Part shown: positions 1 to 5,474 of the stretch, in pieces
How the letters are laid out: every line of letters starts with the position of its first letter
Position numbering within the stretch: position 1 is the stretch's first letter
Origin: JAAYBY01 sp964465385
GTDB lineage: Bacteria > Bacillota > Clostridia > Saccharofermentanales > UBA5734
NCBI GenBank assembly: GCA_964465385.1
Contig: CAYXIM010000023.1
Coordinates: 1 to 21,313 of the forward strand
Reading direction: 5' to 3'
DNA: 21,313 nt
Position numbers and translations under genes: made by a program
The notes under the pieces: generated by a model
Told to the model about the DNA's origin: nothing
The model's input: the letters and a program-made list of their open reading frames with translations, nothing else
Databases searched by the model: none

Positions 1-54
1 ACCAGCGACCCCATGCGTGTGAAGCATGTGCTCTCCCGGCTGAGCTAAGCACCC
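1..54 (-). tRNA. tRNA-Val (CAC), 3' part cut by window edge
   Basis: Read on the minus strand this begins GGGTGCTTAGCTCAG and has a normal D arm and a CATGC/GCATG anticodon stem with loop TTCACAC, giving anticodon CAC (valine, codon GUG). The sequence then runs into the variable region and the start of the T stem before the window ends, so the 3' end and CCA are not visible. It lies 5 bp downstream of tRNA-Glu and is the third gene of one tRNA transcript. Confidence 0.9.
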
Positions 55-59
55 ATGTG

Positions 60-134
60 TGGTGACCCGTAGGAGAATCGAACTCCTGTCTTCGCCGTGA
101 AAGGGCGATGTCTTGACCGCTTGACTAACGGGCC
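60..134 (-). tRNA. tRNA-Glu (TTC)
   Basis: A 75-base minus-strand gene with encoded CCA. The acceptor stem GGCCCGT pairs with ACGGGTC (one G-T pair), the anticodon stem is TCGCC/GGCGA with loop CTTTCAC, giving anticodon TTC for glutamate, and the T loop reads TTCGATT within an AGGAG/CTCCT stem. It lies 3 bp after tRNA-Met and 5 bp before tRNA-Val, so the three are almost certainly processed from one precursor. Confidence 0.96.
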
Positions 135-137
135 ATG

Positions 138-214
138 TGGTAGCGGCGGTCGGATTTGAACCAACGACTCTTCGGGTATGAACCGAATGCTCTTGCCAAC
201 TGAGCTACGCCGCC
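138..214 (-). tRNA. tRNA-Met (CAT), elongator type
   Basis: A 77-base minus-strand gene with encoded CCA. The anticodon stem is TTCGG/CCGAA with loop TTCATAC, giving anticodon CAT. The 5' end and D arm (GTAGCTCAGTTGG) match elongator methionine tRNAs. It lacks the initiator features, and the loop differs from the CTCATAA loop typical of tRNA-Ile2. The first acceptor pair appears to be G1-U72, slightly weaker than usual. It is the first gene of the tRNA operon. Confidence 0.93.
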
Positions 215-223
215 GCGTTGGGT

Positions 224-248
224 GTGGCACGCTCTCGCGAGGTGCCAC
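224..248 (-). promoter_or_regulatory. Inverted repeat at the 5' end of the tRNA transcript
   Basis: GTGGCAC (224-230) and GTGCCAC (242-248) are perfect complements, and the centre can add a CTC/GAG stem with loop TCGC. It lies just downstream of the tRNA promoter, around the expected transcription start and 9 bp before tRNA-Met. It could be a leader hairpin, a processing signal or a protein-binding operator; the sequence alone does not decide. Confidence 0.5.
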
Positions 249-251
249 ATG

Positions 252-281
252 ATTCTACCAGTAGATCCTGCGCTTTGTCAA
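252..281 (-). promoter_or_regulatory. Promoter of the tRNA operon
   Basis: On the minus strand, -35 TTGACA (276-281) and -10 TAGAAT (252-257) are separated by 18 bp. This is a near-consensus sigma-A/sigma-70-type promoter reading into tRNA-Met, tRNA-Glu and tRNA-Val. It lies downstream of the rplL terminator, so the tRNAs can be transcribed independently of the ribosomal protein genes. Confidence 0.85.
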
Positions 282-339
282 GGTTGTTTCGGGCACCGTT
301 TGACAGCTTCCAGCAGGCCTTTGGCGCCCAAAACAAGCC

Positions 340-371
340 GCCTTTGTGCCGGACCGGGCCGGCACAAAGGC
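340..371 (-). terminator. Terminator of rplJ-rplL
   Basis: A perfect 13-bp stem (340-352 with 359-371) closes a six-base loop 17 bp after the rplL stop codon. On the minus strand it is followed by GGCTTGTTTTGGG, an interrupted T stretch. The stem is very strong but the U tract is weak, so some readthrough is possible. Confidence 0.75.
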
Positions 372-387
372 AGACGTTTACAGGGGC

Positions 388-768
388 TTATTTGATCTCG
401 ACTTCAGCGCCGACATCGGTCAGCTTCTTGGCGACAGCTTCCGCATCTTCCTTGCTGACGTTCTCTTTGATTTCCTTGGGTGCGCTGTCAACCAGGTCTT
501 TGGCATCTTTCAGGCCCAAGCCGGTCAGCTCGCGGACCGCCTTGATGACCGGGATCTTGCTGGCGCCTGCAGCCTTCAGCACAACCGTGAACTCGGTTTG
601 CTCTTCTGCCGCGGCTTCAGCAGGTGCGCCACCAGCTGCCGGTGCTGCGGCCATGGCTGCAGCGGACACGCCAAACTCTTCTTCCAGGGCTGTCACGAGT
701 TCTGAGAGCTCAATAACAGACAGGGCTTTCACTTCTTCCAGCAATTGCGCTATTTTTTCATTGGCCAT
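388..768 (-). CDS. rplL: 50S ribosomal protein bL12 (L7/L12)
   Basis: The 126-aa product is the multi-copy stalk protein of the large subunit, which recruits and stimulates the translational GTPases (EF-Tu, EF-G, IF2). What is seen: an N-terminal dimerisation helix region (MANEKIAQLLEEVKALSV), an alanine-rich flexible hinge at about residues 38-55, and the C-terminal factor-binding domain ending in GAEVEIK, with the family motif GLGLKDAKDLVD. Length is normal for the family. The ATG at 768 was chosen over an in-frame upstream one because GGAGG lies at the right distance before it and the protein then starts at the conserved position. It follows rplJ by 28 bp and is the last gene before a strong hairpin; rpoB, the usual next gene, is not there. 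Confidence 0.98.
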   Translation of the reverse strand: MANEKIAQLLEEVKALSVIELSELVTALEEEFGVSAAAMAAAPAAGGAPAEAAAEEQTEFTVVLKAAGASKIPVIKAVRELTGLGLKDAKDLVDSAPKEIKENVSKEDAEAVAKKLTDVGAEVEIK

Positions 769-796
769 GACTTCGTCCTCCGTTGTAATTTGTTTT

Positions 797-1342
797 TCAA
801 GCGTCCTGCTCAGCGGCTGCTTCTTCAGCCTGCGGGGCATCAGCTGTGTTTTCCTGGGCTTCTTTAATGGCATTCAAGACAAAGGCGAGCTTGCTCACCG
901 GTGACAGCAGGGTGTAGACCAGCTGGCCATACAGGACCTGCGGTTCGGGAATGGTCGCCAAGCGGTTGATCTCATCCAGGCTGGCTGTGCGACCTTCCAC
1001 ATAGCCGCCCTTGATCTCCAGCGGCTTGAATTTTCTCTCAAAGGTCTTCAACACGCGCGCAGGGGCGATGAGCTCCTCTGTGCTGTAGGCGATGGAAGTG
1101 GGGCCTATCAGGACCTCATCTTGCGCCTCCAGCCCTGCTTTTTGAAGGGCCCGGGTTGTGATGGAGTTTTTCACCACCCGATAGGTGACCTGTGCTTCAC
1201 GCATGGCGGTGCGAAGCGCTGTGTCTTCAGCAACCGTCAAGCCCCGGTAATCGGCAAAGACAATGGACTGGGCCTGGCTGAGTTCAGCTGACAAGGCATC
1301 AACAGCCTTTTGTTTGGCTTCCAGTACTTTCTGGCTGGGCAT
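797..1342 (-). CDS. rplJ: 50S ribosomal protein uL10
   Basis: The 181-aa product anchors L12 dimers to the large subunit and forms the base of the stalk. The N-terminal half binds 23S rRNA (SIVFADYRGLTVAEDTALR, then the YRVVKNS region, typical L10 motifs). The C-terminal helix, ending in an acidic alanine-rich tail (about residues 155-181), carries the L12 binding sites. The start ATG at 1342 has GAGGAGGG upstream. The gene is preceded by its own promoter and a long structured leader. In other bacteria the L10-L12 complex binds such leaders to repress its own synthesis, so autoregulation is likely here. It is co-transcribed with rplL. Confidence 0.97.
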   Translation of the reverse strand: MPSQKVLEAKQKAVDALSAELSQAQSIVFADYRGLTVAEDTALRTAMREAQVTYRVVKNSITTRALQKAGLEAQDEVLIGPTSIAYSTEELIAPARVLKTFERKFKPLEIKGGYVEGRTASLDEINRLATIPEPQVLYGQLVYTLLSPVSKLAFVLNAIKEAQENTADAPQAEEAAAEQDA

Positions 1343-1363
1343 ACAATCCCTCCTCTTTCATGC

Positions 1364-1393
1364 AAAACCCCTCACGCCTGGAGACGAGAGGGG
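1364..1393 (-). terminator. Attenuator-like terminator hairpin in the rplJ leader
   Basis: CCCCTC (1368-1373) pairs with GAGGGG (1388-1393). After one mismatch, two further pairs form (1375-1376 with 1385-1386). On the minus strand the stem is followed at once by TTTT (1364-1367) and lies about 25 bp before the rplJ start. A terminator in this place fits transcription attenuation of rplJ-rplL. The U run is only four bases, so partial termination is likelier than a complete stop. Confidence 0.6.
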
Positions 1394-1394
1394 G

Positions 1395-1490
1395 CAGAAC
1401 ACACAACACCGAATGGTTCGGTTGATTTCTGCAGCCTCGGCAGGATGTCTGGCGTTTCATTCCGGGTGGAATCCTGCTGTCTTGGGCAAG
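1395..1490 (-). promoter_or_regulatory. Ribosomal protein L10 leader RNA
   Basis: The transcript between the rplJ promoter and the attenuator contains AAGACAGCAGGAT and, about 30 bases on, ATCCTGCCGAGG. The two pair (1441-1446 with 1471-1476) around an inner ATTCC/GGAAT hairpin. This CAGGAT...ATCCTGCCGAGG arrangement resembles the known L10 leader motif bound by L10(L12)4. A second small hairpin, ACCGAA/TTCGGT (1408-1422), follows. The boundaries are approximate. The likely role is autoregulation of rplJ and rplL. A covariance-model search with the L10 leader family would decide. Confidence 0.75.
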
Positions 1491-1497
1491 CTTATTC

Positions 1498-1526
1498 AGT
1501 TTATCGGCTGGGCGCCGGCCTGTCAA
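1498..1526 (-). promoter_or_regulatory. Promoter of rplJ-rplL
   Basis: On the minus strand, -35 TTGACA (1521-1526) and -10 TAAACT (1498-1503) are 17 bp apart. The -35 box ends two bases past the rplA stop codon. This gives rplJ-rplL independent expression and places the start of the L10 leader near 1490. Confidence 0.8.
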
Positions 1527-1528
1527 GG

Positions 1529-2221
1529 TTAAAACAAACGGCTTGCGTTGACCTTGATGCCCGGTCCCATGGCTGCTGTCAGGGTGACATTACGCAGGTA
1601 CTGGCCCTTTGCAGCAGCGGGTTTGGCTTTGATGACCGCTTCCATGAGCGCCTTGAAGTTGTCCAGCAGTTGCTGGTGTTCGAATGAGGCCTTGCCGATC
1701 ATGCAGTGGATGATGTTGGTCTTGTCCAGGCGGTACTCCACCTTTCCGGCCTTGATCTCATCGATGGCTTTGGCGATGTCCATGGTCACCGTTCCGGATT
1801 TGGGGTTGGGCATCAGGCCCTTGGGTCCCAAAAGGCGACCCAGGCGCCCCACCAGGCCCATCATATCCGGTGTGGCCACGATCACATCAAAATCAAACCA
1901 GTTTTCTTTTTGGATTTTTTCGACCAGGTCTTCAGCACCAACAAATTCAGCGCCTGCCGCGGTCGCTTCATCCGCCTTGGGACCTTTGGCAAAAACCAGC
2001 ACCCGTTTGCTTTGTCCGGTCCCGTGTGGCAGCACCACTGCGCCGCGCACCTGCTGGTCGGCATGGCGTGAGTCCACGCCCAAGCGGATGTGCAGCTCGA
2101 TCGTTTCGTCAAACTTGGCTGTCGCCGTTTTCTGGACCAGCTCAATCGCTTCAGCCGGTTCATAGTGGACGGATCGATCAATCAGCTTGGCTAACTCTTT
2201 GTAGCGTTTACCTCTCTTCAT
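1529..2221 (-). CDS. rplA: 50S ribosomal protein uL1
   Basis: The 230-aa protein builds the mobile L1 stalk at the ribosomal E site and in many bacteria also represses its own operon by binding mRNA. What is seen: domain I residues (FDETIELHIRLGVDSRHADQ), the domain II block GLVGRLGRLLGPKGLMPNPK at about 120-140 with the family signature, and the GTVTMDIAKAIDEIKAGKVEYR segment. Length is typical. The start ATG at 2221 has GGGAGGAG upstream. It follows rplK by 22 bp in the usual rplK-rplA order. The promoter of rplJ starts directly at its stop codon. Confidence 0.98.
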   Translation of the reverse strand: MKRGKRYKELAKLIDRSVHYEPAEAIELVQKTATAKFDETIELHIRLGVDSRHADQQVRGAVVLPHGTGQSKRVLVFAKGPKADEATAAGAEFVGAEDLVEKIQKENWFDFDVIVATPDMMGLVGRLGRLLGPKGLMPNPKSGTVTMDIAKAIDEIKAGKVEYRLDKTNIIHCMIGKASFEHQQLLDNFKALMEAVIKAKPAAAKGQYLRNVTLTAAMGPGIKVNASRLF

Positions 2222-2243
2222 GTCTGTTCACTCCTCCCGGCTT

Positions 2244-2672
2244 TCAGTCATCAACGATGACGATGCCCATGCTTCGGGCAGTCCCTGCAACCATCCTGGC
2301 GCATGCGTCCAGATCTGATGCATTGGTATCGACCATTTTGATCTGGGCGATCTTGAGCACTTCAGAACGGGGAACCTTGGCGATCTTTTCCCGATTGGGC
2401 GTTCCCGACGCGATGTCGATGTTGCAAGCCTTTTTTAGAAGCACCGGTACCGGAGGCGTTTTTGTAATGAAAGAAAAAGAACGATCCGCATAAATGGTGA
2501 TCACAACCGGAATGATTAGTCCGATGTCCTTTGCTGTTCTCTCATTAAATTCCTTGACAAACTGTGCGATGTTGACACCGTGTTGTCCAAGGGCTGGTCC
2601 TACCGGCGGCGCTGGCGTGGCTTTGCCCGCGGGAATTTGAAGTTTGACATAACCCGTGACTTTTTTAGCCAT
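2244..2672 (-). CDS. rplK: 50S ribosomal protein uL11
   Basis: The 142-aa protein sits at the base of the L12 stalk, binds the GTPase-associated region of 23S rRNA and is the site of thiostrepton action in other bacteria. The N-terminal proline-rich segment (KLQIPAGKATPAPPVGPALG) and the C-terminal rRNA-binding domain (SGTPNREKIAKVPRSEVLKIAQIKM) are clear. A GTG three codons upstream is open in the same frame, but it overlaps the GGGAGG ribosome binding site at 2681-2686. That site lies 8 bp before the ATG at 2672, and the ATG gives the usual family length, so ATG was chosen. It lies 23 bp after nusG. Confidence 0.97.
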   Translation of the reverse strand: MAKKVTGYVKLQIPAGKATPAPPVGPALGQHGVNIAQFVKEFNERTAKDIGLIIPVVITIYADRSFSFITKTPPVPVLLKKACNIDIASGTPNREKIAKVPRSEVLKIAQIKMVDTNASDLDACARMVAGTARSMGIVIVDD

Positions 2673-2695
2673 TACGGCCACCTCCCATAAATGAT

Positions 2696-3232
2696 TTATA
2701 ATCGAAGAATTTGTGTGAGCTCCAGTTCAACTGGCGTTTCACGCCCGAACATGGACACGAGCACACGCACCTTCTTCTTTTCCATGTTGATGTCTTCAAC
2801 CGTTCCGATGAAACTCTCCAGCGGACCGTTGATGACTTTGACCGAATCACCCACACCGTAATCCACAACCGGCTCCCATTCGGATTCCAGGCCCATGAGC
2901 ATCAGCTCTTCTTCGGTCAGGGGTGTGGGTTTCGAGCTGGACGGACCGACAAAACCGGTCACACCGCGCGTGTTTCTGACAATGTACCAGATCTCATCCG
3001 TCAAGACCATTTTGACCAGCACATAACCGGGGTAGATCTTTTTCTGGGTGACTTTTCTTTTGCCATCCTTGATCTCAACCTGCTCCTCCATGGGAACAGA
3101 AACTTCCTGAATGTAGTCCTGTATGCCCCGGTTTTCAACAATCCGCTCCAAGGTCACCTTGACTTTGTTTTCATACCCGGAATAGGTGTGAATCACATAC
3201 CATTTGGCTTCCACGGCGGCATCTTGGCCCAT
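2696..3232 (-). CDS. nusG: Transcription elongation/antitermination factor NusG
   Basis: The 178-aa product binds the RNA polymerase clamp through its N-terminal NGN domain and contacts ribosomal protein uS10 or Rho through its C-terminal KOW domain. What is seen: WYVIHTYSGYENKVK near residue 11, PGYVLVKM near 70 and VTGFVG near 92 mark the NGN domain. GDSVKVINGPLESFIGTVEDI and the following strand to the end form the KOW domain. Length is normal. The ATG at 3232 is preceded by AAGGAGA at 7 bp. The gene lies 32 bp after secE, the conserved secE-nusG pairing. Confidence 0.98.
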   Translation of the reverse strand: MGQDAAVEAKWYVIHTYSGYENKVKVTLERIVENRGIQDYIQEVSVPMEEQVEIKDGKRKVTQKKIYPGYVLVKMVLTDEIWYIVRNTRGVTGFVGPSSSKPTPLTEEELMLMGLESEWEPVVDYGVGDSVKVINGPLESFIGTVEDINMEKKKVRVLVSMFGRETPVELELTQILRL

Positions 3233-3264
3233 AAGTGGTTCTCTCCTTTTTAGCTTGCGCGCCG

Positions 3265-3615
3265 TCAGGACCCTTGCTCGGTTTCAACCGGTTCAAGCTC
3301 AGCGGTTGTTTGCTGGGTTTGCTCCTGGGGCAGCGTCGTTGCCGCCGGCGCATAAAAGCCGATCCCATTCAGAATGCTGCTGAGCACCGTATCGATCAAA
3401 AACAGGCCCAGACCAACGATCAGGCAGATCACCAGCACTGTGGTTGTGCTCTGGATCAGTTTCTTGCGATCAGGCCAGACCACACGTTTGAGTTCCGCTT
3501 TCAGGTTGCTGAAAAATGAGGTGGTTTTCTTTGCCGTGTTGACAAAAAAAGCGGACACCTTCTTAAAAAAGCTGGTCCCGGACGGGCGGCCTTTTCCTCT
3601 GTTTTTCTGCGCCAT
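3265..3615 (-). CDS. secE: Preprotein translocase subunit SecE, with C-terminal tail
   Basis: SecE clamps the SecY channel in the cytoplasmic membrane. What is seen: a basic N-terminus, the conserved amphipathic helix with SNLKAELKRVVWPDRKK (about 36-52, containing the ELKRVVWP signature), and a single membrane span at about 57-80. The protein then continues for about 30 residues rich in Gln, Thr and Glu (about 88-116), which single-span SecE proteins usually lack. By topology this tail should face outside. The ATG at 3615 has a GAGGGAG site upstream. It sits between rpmG and nusG in the usual order for Bacillota. I am sure of the identity; the role of the tail is unknown. Confidence 0.95.
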   Translation of the reverse strand: MAQKNRGKGRPSGTSFFKKVSAFFVNTAKKTTSFFSNLKAELKRVVWPDRKKLIQSTTTVLVICLIVGLGLFLIDTVLSSILNGIGFYAPAATTLPQEQTQQTTAELEPVETEQGS

Positions 3616-3649
3616 GGCTGCACTCCCTCATCGCTACACAGCGTATGCC

Positions 3650-3814
3650 TTATTTGGTTTCCCTGTGTTCCGTATGCTTGCGGCAAAATTTACAGTATTT
3701 TGTCAGCTCCAAACGGTCTGGTGTGTTGCTTTTATTTTTTTTCGTGTCGTAATTACGTTGTTTGCATTCCGTGCAGGAAAGCGTAATTCTATCACGAACA
3801 CCTGCTTTCGCCAT
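3650..3814 (-). CDS. rpmG: 50S ribosomal protein bL33, zinc-binding type
   Basis: A 54-aa basic ribosomal protein. Two CxxC pairs (C14/C17 and C41/C44) form the zinc site of the C+ L33 type, the form that in other bacteria is replaced by a zinc-free paralogue when zinc is scarce. Family motifs RDRITLSCTECK and KYCKFCRKHT are clear. An in-frame upstream start (3874) would add 20 unrelated residues and lie next to the expected transcription start. The ATG at 3814 has a GGAGGTGA site 7 bp before it and was chosen. It is the first gene of the rpmG-secE-nusG-rplK-rplA operon and lies 34 bp before secE. Confidence 0.97.
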   Translation of the reverse strand: MAKAGVRDRITLSCTECKQRNYDTKKNKSNTPDRLELTKYCKFCRKHTEHRETK

Positions 3815-3882
3815 TGGTTCGTCACCTCCGCCTGATCGATTTACCCTTACATAAAAAAAGAGCTCTGTGGACAAGCAAACGA

Positions 3883-3911
3883 ATCATATCACAGGCCTGT
3901 GGGTTTGTCAA
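3883..3911 (-). promoter_or_regulatory. Promoter of rpmG-secE-nusG-rplKA
   Basis: On the minus strand, -35 TTGACA (3906-3911) and -10 TATGAT (3883-3888) are 17 bp apart, a strong near-consensus match. A perfect 12-bp palindrome, CACAGGCCTGTG (3890-3901), fills most of the spacer. The leader to rpmG would be about 60 bases. Confidence 0.88.
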
Positions 3912-3939
3912 ATAAAACCATGTCCAAACAAGGCTGGAT

Positions 3940-3959
3940 CAGGCCCCAAGAGGGGCCTG
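3940..3959 (-). terminator. Probable terminator of the histidine operon
   Basis: A perfect 8-bp stem, CAGGCCCC/GGGGCCTG with a four-base loop, lies 4 bp after the hisE stop codon and before the rpmG promoter. On the minus strand it is followed by ATCCAGCCTTGTTTGG, which lacks a proper U run, so termination may be leaky or need a factor. Confidence 0.6.
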
Positions 3960-3963
3960 CCTG

Positions 3964-4251
3964 TCAGCGGCGCCGGCGCAGCTCCCGGTCGATCTGTTCC
4001 AGCGAAACACCTTGTTCCACCAGAAGGACACAGACGTGGTAAAAGAGGTCTGCTGCCTCATAAACGACTTCCTCCGGCTGGGCATTTTTGGCTGCGATGA
4101 TCACTTCCGCAGCCTCTTCCCCAATTTTTTTACAGATCTTGTCAATGCCTTTATCCAGCAGGTAATTGGTGTATGATCCTTCTTTGGGCCGCTGTTTGCG
4201 GTCCAGGATAATGGTATACAGTTCGTCCAGCATGTTGCCCAGTTGACTCAT
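3964..4251 (-). CDS. hisE: Phosphoribosyl-ATP pyrophosphatase (HisE)
   Basis: The 95-aa product hydrolyses phosphoribosyl-ATP to phosphoribosyl-AMP and pyrophosphate, the second step of histidine synthesis, in the cytoplasm. The all-alpha MazG-like fold is shown by SYTNYLLDKGIDKICKKIGE, then metal-binding acidic residues in GEEAAEV (E45, E46, E49) and EAADLFYH (E65, D68). Length fits stand-alone HisE. The ATG at 4251 overlaps the stop codon of the upstream fusion gene as ATGA and has a GGGGGGA site before it; an in-frame ATG 21 bases upstream is less well placed. It is odd that HisE stands alone here while HisI, its usual fusion partner, is joined to HisF. It is the last gene of the operon. 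Confidence 0.96.
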   Translation of the reverse strand: MSQLGNMLDELYTIILDRKQRPKEGSYTNYLLDKGIDKICKKIGEEAAEVIIAAKNAQPEEVVYEAADLFYHVCVLLVEQGVSLEQIDRELRRRR

Positions 4252-5474
4252 TGCTCGTCCCCCCGTTTCCAATCAGGAGCCCGCCCCGATTGTTCTCGTG
4301 TGTGTGCCTCTTCCCCCAGCAGAGCTTCAATGGGCCGGAAAAAGCAGGTGCGTTGCCCGGTATGGCAGGCGGATCCGTACTGGACCACATCAGCCAGCAG
4401 GCTGTCCTGGTCACAATCGACATGCAGCAAACGCAGCTGTTGGAAGTGTCCGGATGTTTCACCCTTGAGCCACAGCTGCTTGCGGCTGCGGCTGAAATAA
4501 TGCATCAGGCCACTGCTGCAGGTAGCCAGAAAAGCCTCACGGTCCATAAAGGCCTGCATGAGGATCTCACGGTTGTTCACATCTCGCGTGATAACCACAA
4601 CCCGCCCCGCCTGGTCTTTTTTCAAAGCCTGCCAGAGCGCCTGTGCCTGGTCGGCGAAAAAGCCGCTTGCGTCAAATGGGGGCTGCAACAAGGTCAGCTC
4701 ATCGGTCCAAGACGGGTCCGAGCGCATGGGCAGCCCACGCAAGGCCAGGTAGCGCTTGAGCCGGGGCAGATCGATCACGCCGTCATGAAAGAGGCCGGCA
4801 GCCAGCACGGCATCGGCACCGCCTGTGGTCAAGGCCTGGTAGAAATGGGACAGTTGACCGGCACCGCCTGAGGCCACAAGCGGCAGGTCGACAGCTTGTG
4901 ATACCGCCCGGGTCAGGTCCAGGTCATAGCCCGTGCCCGATCCATCTCGGTCCATGCTGGTCACCAGCAGTTCACCGGCACCCAGCCGGGCCACCGCCTT
5001 GGCCCAGTCGACCACATCCAGGCCGGTGGACCGGGTGCCGCCGGCCACCACAACCTCCCAGGCGCCTTTTTTTATCAGCCGGGCATCGATGGCAACCACC
5101 AGCCGGTGTTTGCCGAAGCGTTCAGCTGCCGCTTGGACCAGTGCCGGCTGTTGGACAGCTGCGGAGTTCAAGGAAACCTTGGCGGCACCAGCAGCCAGCA
5201 CAGCTTCCATGGCCTCAAGGGTGTTCAAGCCGCCGCCAACAGTCAAAGGGATGCTGCTGCTTGCAACCAGCCGGGCGACCAGGTCGGCCAGCACGGTGCG
5301 TTTTTGCAGCGTGGCCTGGATGTCCAACAAGACCAGCTCATCCGCGCCGGCCGCTTGATACGCCATGACCGAGGAGACAGGATCACCCACATCACGCAGG
5401 CTGGTGAACTGCACCCCTGTGACGACCCGGCCATCACGGATATCCAGACAAGGGATGATTCGCCTATAAGACAT
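4248..5474 (-). CDS. hisFI: HisF-HisI fusion: imidazole glycerol phosphate synthase cyclase subunit plus phosphoribosyl-AMP cyclohydrolase
   Basis: One 408-aa open frame holds two histidine enzymes. Residues 1 to about 252 are HisF, a beta/alpha barrel making IGP and AICAR from PRFAR and ammonia. IIPCLDIRDGRVV with catalytic D11, TVGGG at 78-82, KVSLNSAAV with K99, VVAIDAR with D130, and SMDRDGSGTGYDL are all present. The gate residues R5, E46 and K99 are kept, but position 19, normally Lys, is Thr. About 33 linker residues follow. Residues 286 to about 385 are HisI: SRSRKQLWLKGETSGH, the metal-binding DCDQD (353-357), and zinc cysteines in SACHTGQRTCFF (C354, C370, C377). HisI opens the purine ring of PR-AMP. 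The start overlaps hisA by 11 bp and the stop overlaps hisE. No frameshift is needed to join the domains. The catalytic Asp and zinc residues suggest both halves work. Confidence 0.96.
   Translation of the reverse strand: MSYRRIIPCLDIRDGRVVTGVQFTSLRDVGDPVSSVMAYQAAGADELVLLDIQATLQKRTVLADLVARLVASSSIPLTVGGGLNTLEAMEAVLAAGAAKVSLNSAAVQQPALVQAAAERFGKHRLVVAIDARLIKKGAWEVVVAGGTRSTGLDVVDWAKAVARLGAGELLVTSMDRDGSGTGYDLDLTRAVSQAVDLPLVASGGAGQLSHFYQALTTGGADAVLAAGLFHDGVIDLPRLKRYLALRGLPMRSDPSWTDELTLLQPPFDASGFFADQAQALWQALKKDQAGRVVVITRDVNNREILMQAFMDREAFLATCSSGLMHYFSRSRKQLWLKGETSGHFQQLRLLHVDCDQDSLLADVVQYGSACHTGQRTCFFRPIEALLGEEAHTREQSGRAPDWKRGDEQ

Noticed and set aside
218..904. Long plus-strand open frame over rplL
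   Set aside because: It is the antisense of rplL and part of rplJ, has serine-rich composition without any family motif, and has no ribosome binding site.
1548..2165. Plus-strand open frame of 205 codons
   Set aside because: It is a shadow of rplA, which matches its family from end to end on the other strand.
2673..2681. GTG start for rplK three codons upstream
   Set aside because: The GTG overlaps the ribosome binding site, and the extra residues are not part of the family.
4898..5368. Proline-rich plus-strand open frames opposite hisFI
   Set aside because: The proline- and arginine-rich composition is what GC-rich antisense frames give; hisFI explains the region.
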